A DNA stretch of 6,517 bases from Parcubacteria group bacterium (GTDB taxonomy: Bacteria; Patescibacteriota; Minisyncoccia; Minisyncoccales; CG1-02-41-26), in assembly GCA_013203565.1 (NCBI GenBank), contig JABMPZ010000052.1:1-6517 (forward strand), given 5' to 3'. Made by a program: the position numbers and the translations under genes. How positions within the stretch are numbered: the stretch's first letter is position 1; every line of letters starts with the position of its first letter. Shown piece after piece: positions 5,319-6,517 of the stretch. A model generated the notes under the pieces. That model did not search any database and had not been told where the DNA came from. It saw nothing but the letters and a program-made list of their open reading frames with translations.

Positions 5319-6299
5319 TTAAACTTCGCTAATCACATCAAATCCTTTAAGGCTACCAGTAATTACCAAGCCAACTATCCGACCACCTTTAAATTTCTTC
5401 TGCGCTTTAATTTTAGAGGCAATTTCATTTAAGGTTGCACCAGAACCGACTGCATCATCAATTAGTAAAATATTCTTATAATTAGACCGCCCCTCTACAA
5501 CAAAAGTCCTTTTTGCGTTTTCTACTCTATCTTCTAATTTATTAAGAGTTTTTTGTGGAATAATAATGGGTGTTTTAATTTTAGTAATCTCTATCCTATT
5601 TTCCTCAAGCTTTAAATTATTTTCTAACTCTTTCATAAACTGCACTTCTCTTCTTACTGTCGGGGGTACGAAGGCAACTGCATCAATTTTATATTTCTTA
5701 ATTAGCTTACTAATTTTTGGCTTAATCTCTTGAGCCAAATCTTTAATCATAACCTTGTTTTGGCTTTGTTTAGCATAAAGCAAGGTTTGACCAAGTTTTG
5801 TTTTGCCAAAATGAGGAATAGCATAAAAATCCAAATAAAAAATATCATCTAAACAAACTTTAGAAAAGGTGCTTTTCATCTTTTTCATGCCATCAATTAA
5901 ACCATCTTTTCTAATACTATTATATTTTTTAATAATATTTACATAATCAATAGCTGATTTTTCTACATTCTGCTCTCTTTTTGAACACCACAATACAAAA
6001 CCCTCCCAGCCATTTTTCATCTCACCGCCTGGCGTAATGGTCAAAAAATTCTCTTCAATAATCTTTTTTGTTGTATCAGACACTTTATGTTCTTCTTTGT
6101 CTACTTTTTTCTCTGAAATAACATAAAAAACCTTTGGAACCTTGCCAATTTTATAAACTTTGCCCTGCTCTTGGAGTTTTGTCAGATGCCTAAAAATCGT
6201 CTGTTTACTCAAACCAAAATGATTAATAATATCTCTAGCAGGCGTCTGTTTTCTTTCCTTAATGAATTCTAAAATTTTGTCTGTTGTATCATTTTTCAT
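5319..6299 (-). CDS. Winged-helix regulator fused to ComF-like phosphoribosyltransferase
   Basis: The protein has 326 residues. Residues 1-62 are a DeoR/ArsR-type winged helix-turn-helix (TPARDIINHFGLSKQTIFRHLTKLQEQGKVYKI, 19-51). After a linker of about 60 residues comes a phosphoribosyltransferase region: GQTLLYAKQSQNK (170-182), VPPTVRREVQFMKELENNL (211-229), PQKTLNKLEDRVENAKRTF (248-266) and the PRPP loop LLIDDAVGSGAT (278-289). These blocks follow ComF in order (Ky segment, PVP..RGFNQ, QT.L..ER..N..AF, DDv.TTGaT), but the zinc ribbon is replaced by the HTH. Bacillus PurR shows that a winged helix plus a phosphoribosyltransferase can form a PRPP-sensing regulator, though it is a different subfamily. 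An intact PRPP loop suggests binding or catalysis. A strong promoter and an operator-like repeat precede it. Self-regulation is inferred. Confidence 0.8.
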   Translation of the reverse strand: MKNDTTDKILEFIKERKQTPARDIINHFGLSKQTIFRHLTKLQEQGKVYKIGKVPKVFYVISEKKVDKEEHKVSDTTKKIIEENFLTITPGGEMKNGWEGFVLWCSKREQNVEKSAIDYVNIIKKYNSIRKDGLIDGMKKMKSTFSKVCLDDIFYLDFYAIPHFGKTKLGQTLLYAKQSQNKVMIKDLAQEIKPKISKLIKKYKIDAVAFVPPTVRREVQFMKELENNLKLEENRIEITKIKTPIIIPQKTLNKLEDRVENAKRTFVVEGRSNYKNILLIDDAVGSGATLNEIASKIKAQKKFKGGRIVGLVITGSLKGFDVISEV

Positions 6300-6306
6300 T
6301 AGGTTA

Positions 6307-6336
6307 AATATAGCATAGTTTACTATTGACTGTCAA
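6307..6336 (-). promoter_or_regulatory. Near-consensus sigma-70 promoter of the HTH-PRTase gene
   Basis: The -35 box is a perfect TTGACA (6336-6331), the spacer is 18 bp and the -10 box is TATATT (6312-6307), one base from consensus. Only 7 nt separate the -10 from the ATG at 6299, so the transcript would start on or next to the A of the start codon and be leaderless. No Shine-Dalgarno sequence is present, which agrees. Confidence 0.75.
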
Positions 6337-6346
6337 TAGTCAATAG
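6322..6346. promoter_or_regulatory. Operator-like triple GTCAATAG repeat over the -35 box
   Basis: ACTATTGACTGTCAATAGT (6322-6340) is a perfect 19-bp palindrome with one central base. Its half-site GTCAATAG (6332-6339) is repeated in direct orientation at 6339-6346. The palindrome covers the -35 box (6331-6336), so a bound protein would block RNA polymerase. The most natural candidate is the winged-helix protein encoded right behind it, but another regulator is possible. Confidence 0.65.
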
Positions 6347-6368
6347 TCCACTTATTCACAGCATAAAC

Positions 6369-6400
6369 AAAATAACCAACTCTTTTAAGTCGGTTATTTT
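6369..6400 (-). terminator. Intrinsic terminator-like hairpin, possibly bidirectional
   Basis: AAAATAACCAACT (6369-6381) pairs with AGTCGGTTATTTT (6388-6400) with one A-C mismatch around a 6-nt loop. A- and T-rich arm ends give a T-run on either strand. On the minus strand it would end an off-window transcript coming from higher coordinates, just before the promoter of the HTH-PRTase gene. Confidence 0.65.
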
Positions 6401-6517
6401 ATAATGCGGTGTGTTTTGGTTAAAATTAGAACTTATTTTTGCGAAAACTTTGACGCCGACTTCTGACTTGCCCGTCCGCGCTCCGTGCAGGCGACGCTAA
6501 CACCACACCCGTGGCAA
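6401..6517. other. GC-rich tail, probable dispersed repeat or 3' end of an off-window gene
   Basis: GC content rises sharply from about 6450. Two minus-strand frames are open from the window edge: one ends at TAA 6433-6435 (C-H-G-C-G-V-S-V-A-C-T-E-R-G-R-A...), the other at TAA 6426-6428. The A-C-T-E-R-x..G-R-A string recalls spurious translations of intergenic repeats common in uncultured bacterial genomes, so a repeat is the more likely reading. CGGTGTGTTTT at 6407-6417 also occurs at 2907-2917 before comF. No gene can be supported. Confidence 0.35.

Noticed and set aside
144..6299. UGA recoding as in SR1 or Gracilibacteria
   Set aside because: All genes are full-length under the standard code with TAA or TAG stops and no in-frame TGA.
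6433..6516. 3' end of a cysteine-containing gene entering from the right edge
   Set aside because: A second frame is equally open, the translation looks like a repeat-derived string, and nothing can be matched to a family.

Overview
The window looks like a piece of an AT-rich bacterial genome, most probably a Candidatus Patescibacteria (CPR, Parcubacteria-like) member. This is an inference. It rests on short single-pass pilus proteins in the order pilM-pilN-pilO-small protein, an STE-rich low-complexity C-terminus, the near absence of Shine-Dalgarno sequences, and GC-rich dispersed-repeat-like patches between AT-rich genes. Every gene is open under the standard code. All eight stops are TAA or TAG, and no internal TGA interrupts a gene, so a UGA-recoding lineage (SR1/Gracilibacteria) is not supported.

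Positions 1-143 are a gene-free GC-rich patch with two inverted GGGGTCA(C/G)TCCCC motifs. Positions 144-2719 (minus strand, read from right to left) hold a type IV pilus inner-membrane operon: pilM, pilN, pilO and a small PilP-like protein ending in three 21-bp coding repeats. A 216-bp intergenic region with a perfect 40-bp palindrome separates pilM from the divergent comF (2936-3679, plus strand). The layout puts pilus-assembly genes head to head with a competence-type phosphoribosyltransferase, as expected for a DNA-uptake locus.

Positions 3680-4039 carry no gene but are crowded with structure: two terminator-like hairpins sharing a GTCCT/AGGAC core, an 18-bp imperfect hairpin, and a second perfect palindrome of 50 bp. 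Both perfect palindromes are centred on CGATCG although their arms are unrelated.

Positions 4040-6299 (minus strand) look like accessory DNA: a MazG-like nucleotide pyrophosphohydrolase, a BRO-N/DinD-like antirepressor-type protein, a remnant of a tRNA-Ser 3' end (possible integration scar), and a winged-helix protein fused to a ComF-like phosphoribosyltransferase. The last gene has a near-consensus promoter 7 nt from its start codon, and three copies of a GTCAATAG half-site overlap the -35 box. This suggests a leaderless, probably self-regulated transcript. Positions 6369-6400 form a terminator-like hairpin, and 6401-6517 is a GC-rich tail that resembles a dispersed repeat or the 3' end of an off-window element.

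The best candidate for something undescribed is the HTH-ComF-like fusion with its own operator. It would be a possible PRPP- or nucleotide-sensing regulator, a ComF in which the zinc ribbon has been replaced by a DNA-binding domain. The pair of CGATCG-centred palindromes flanking comF is the second.
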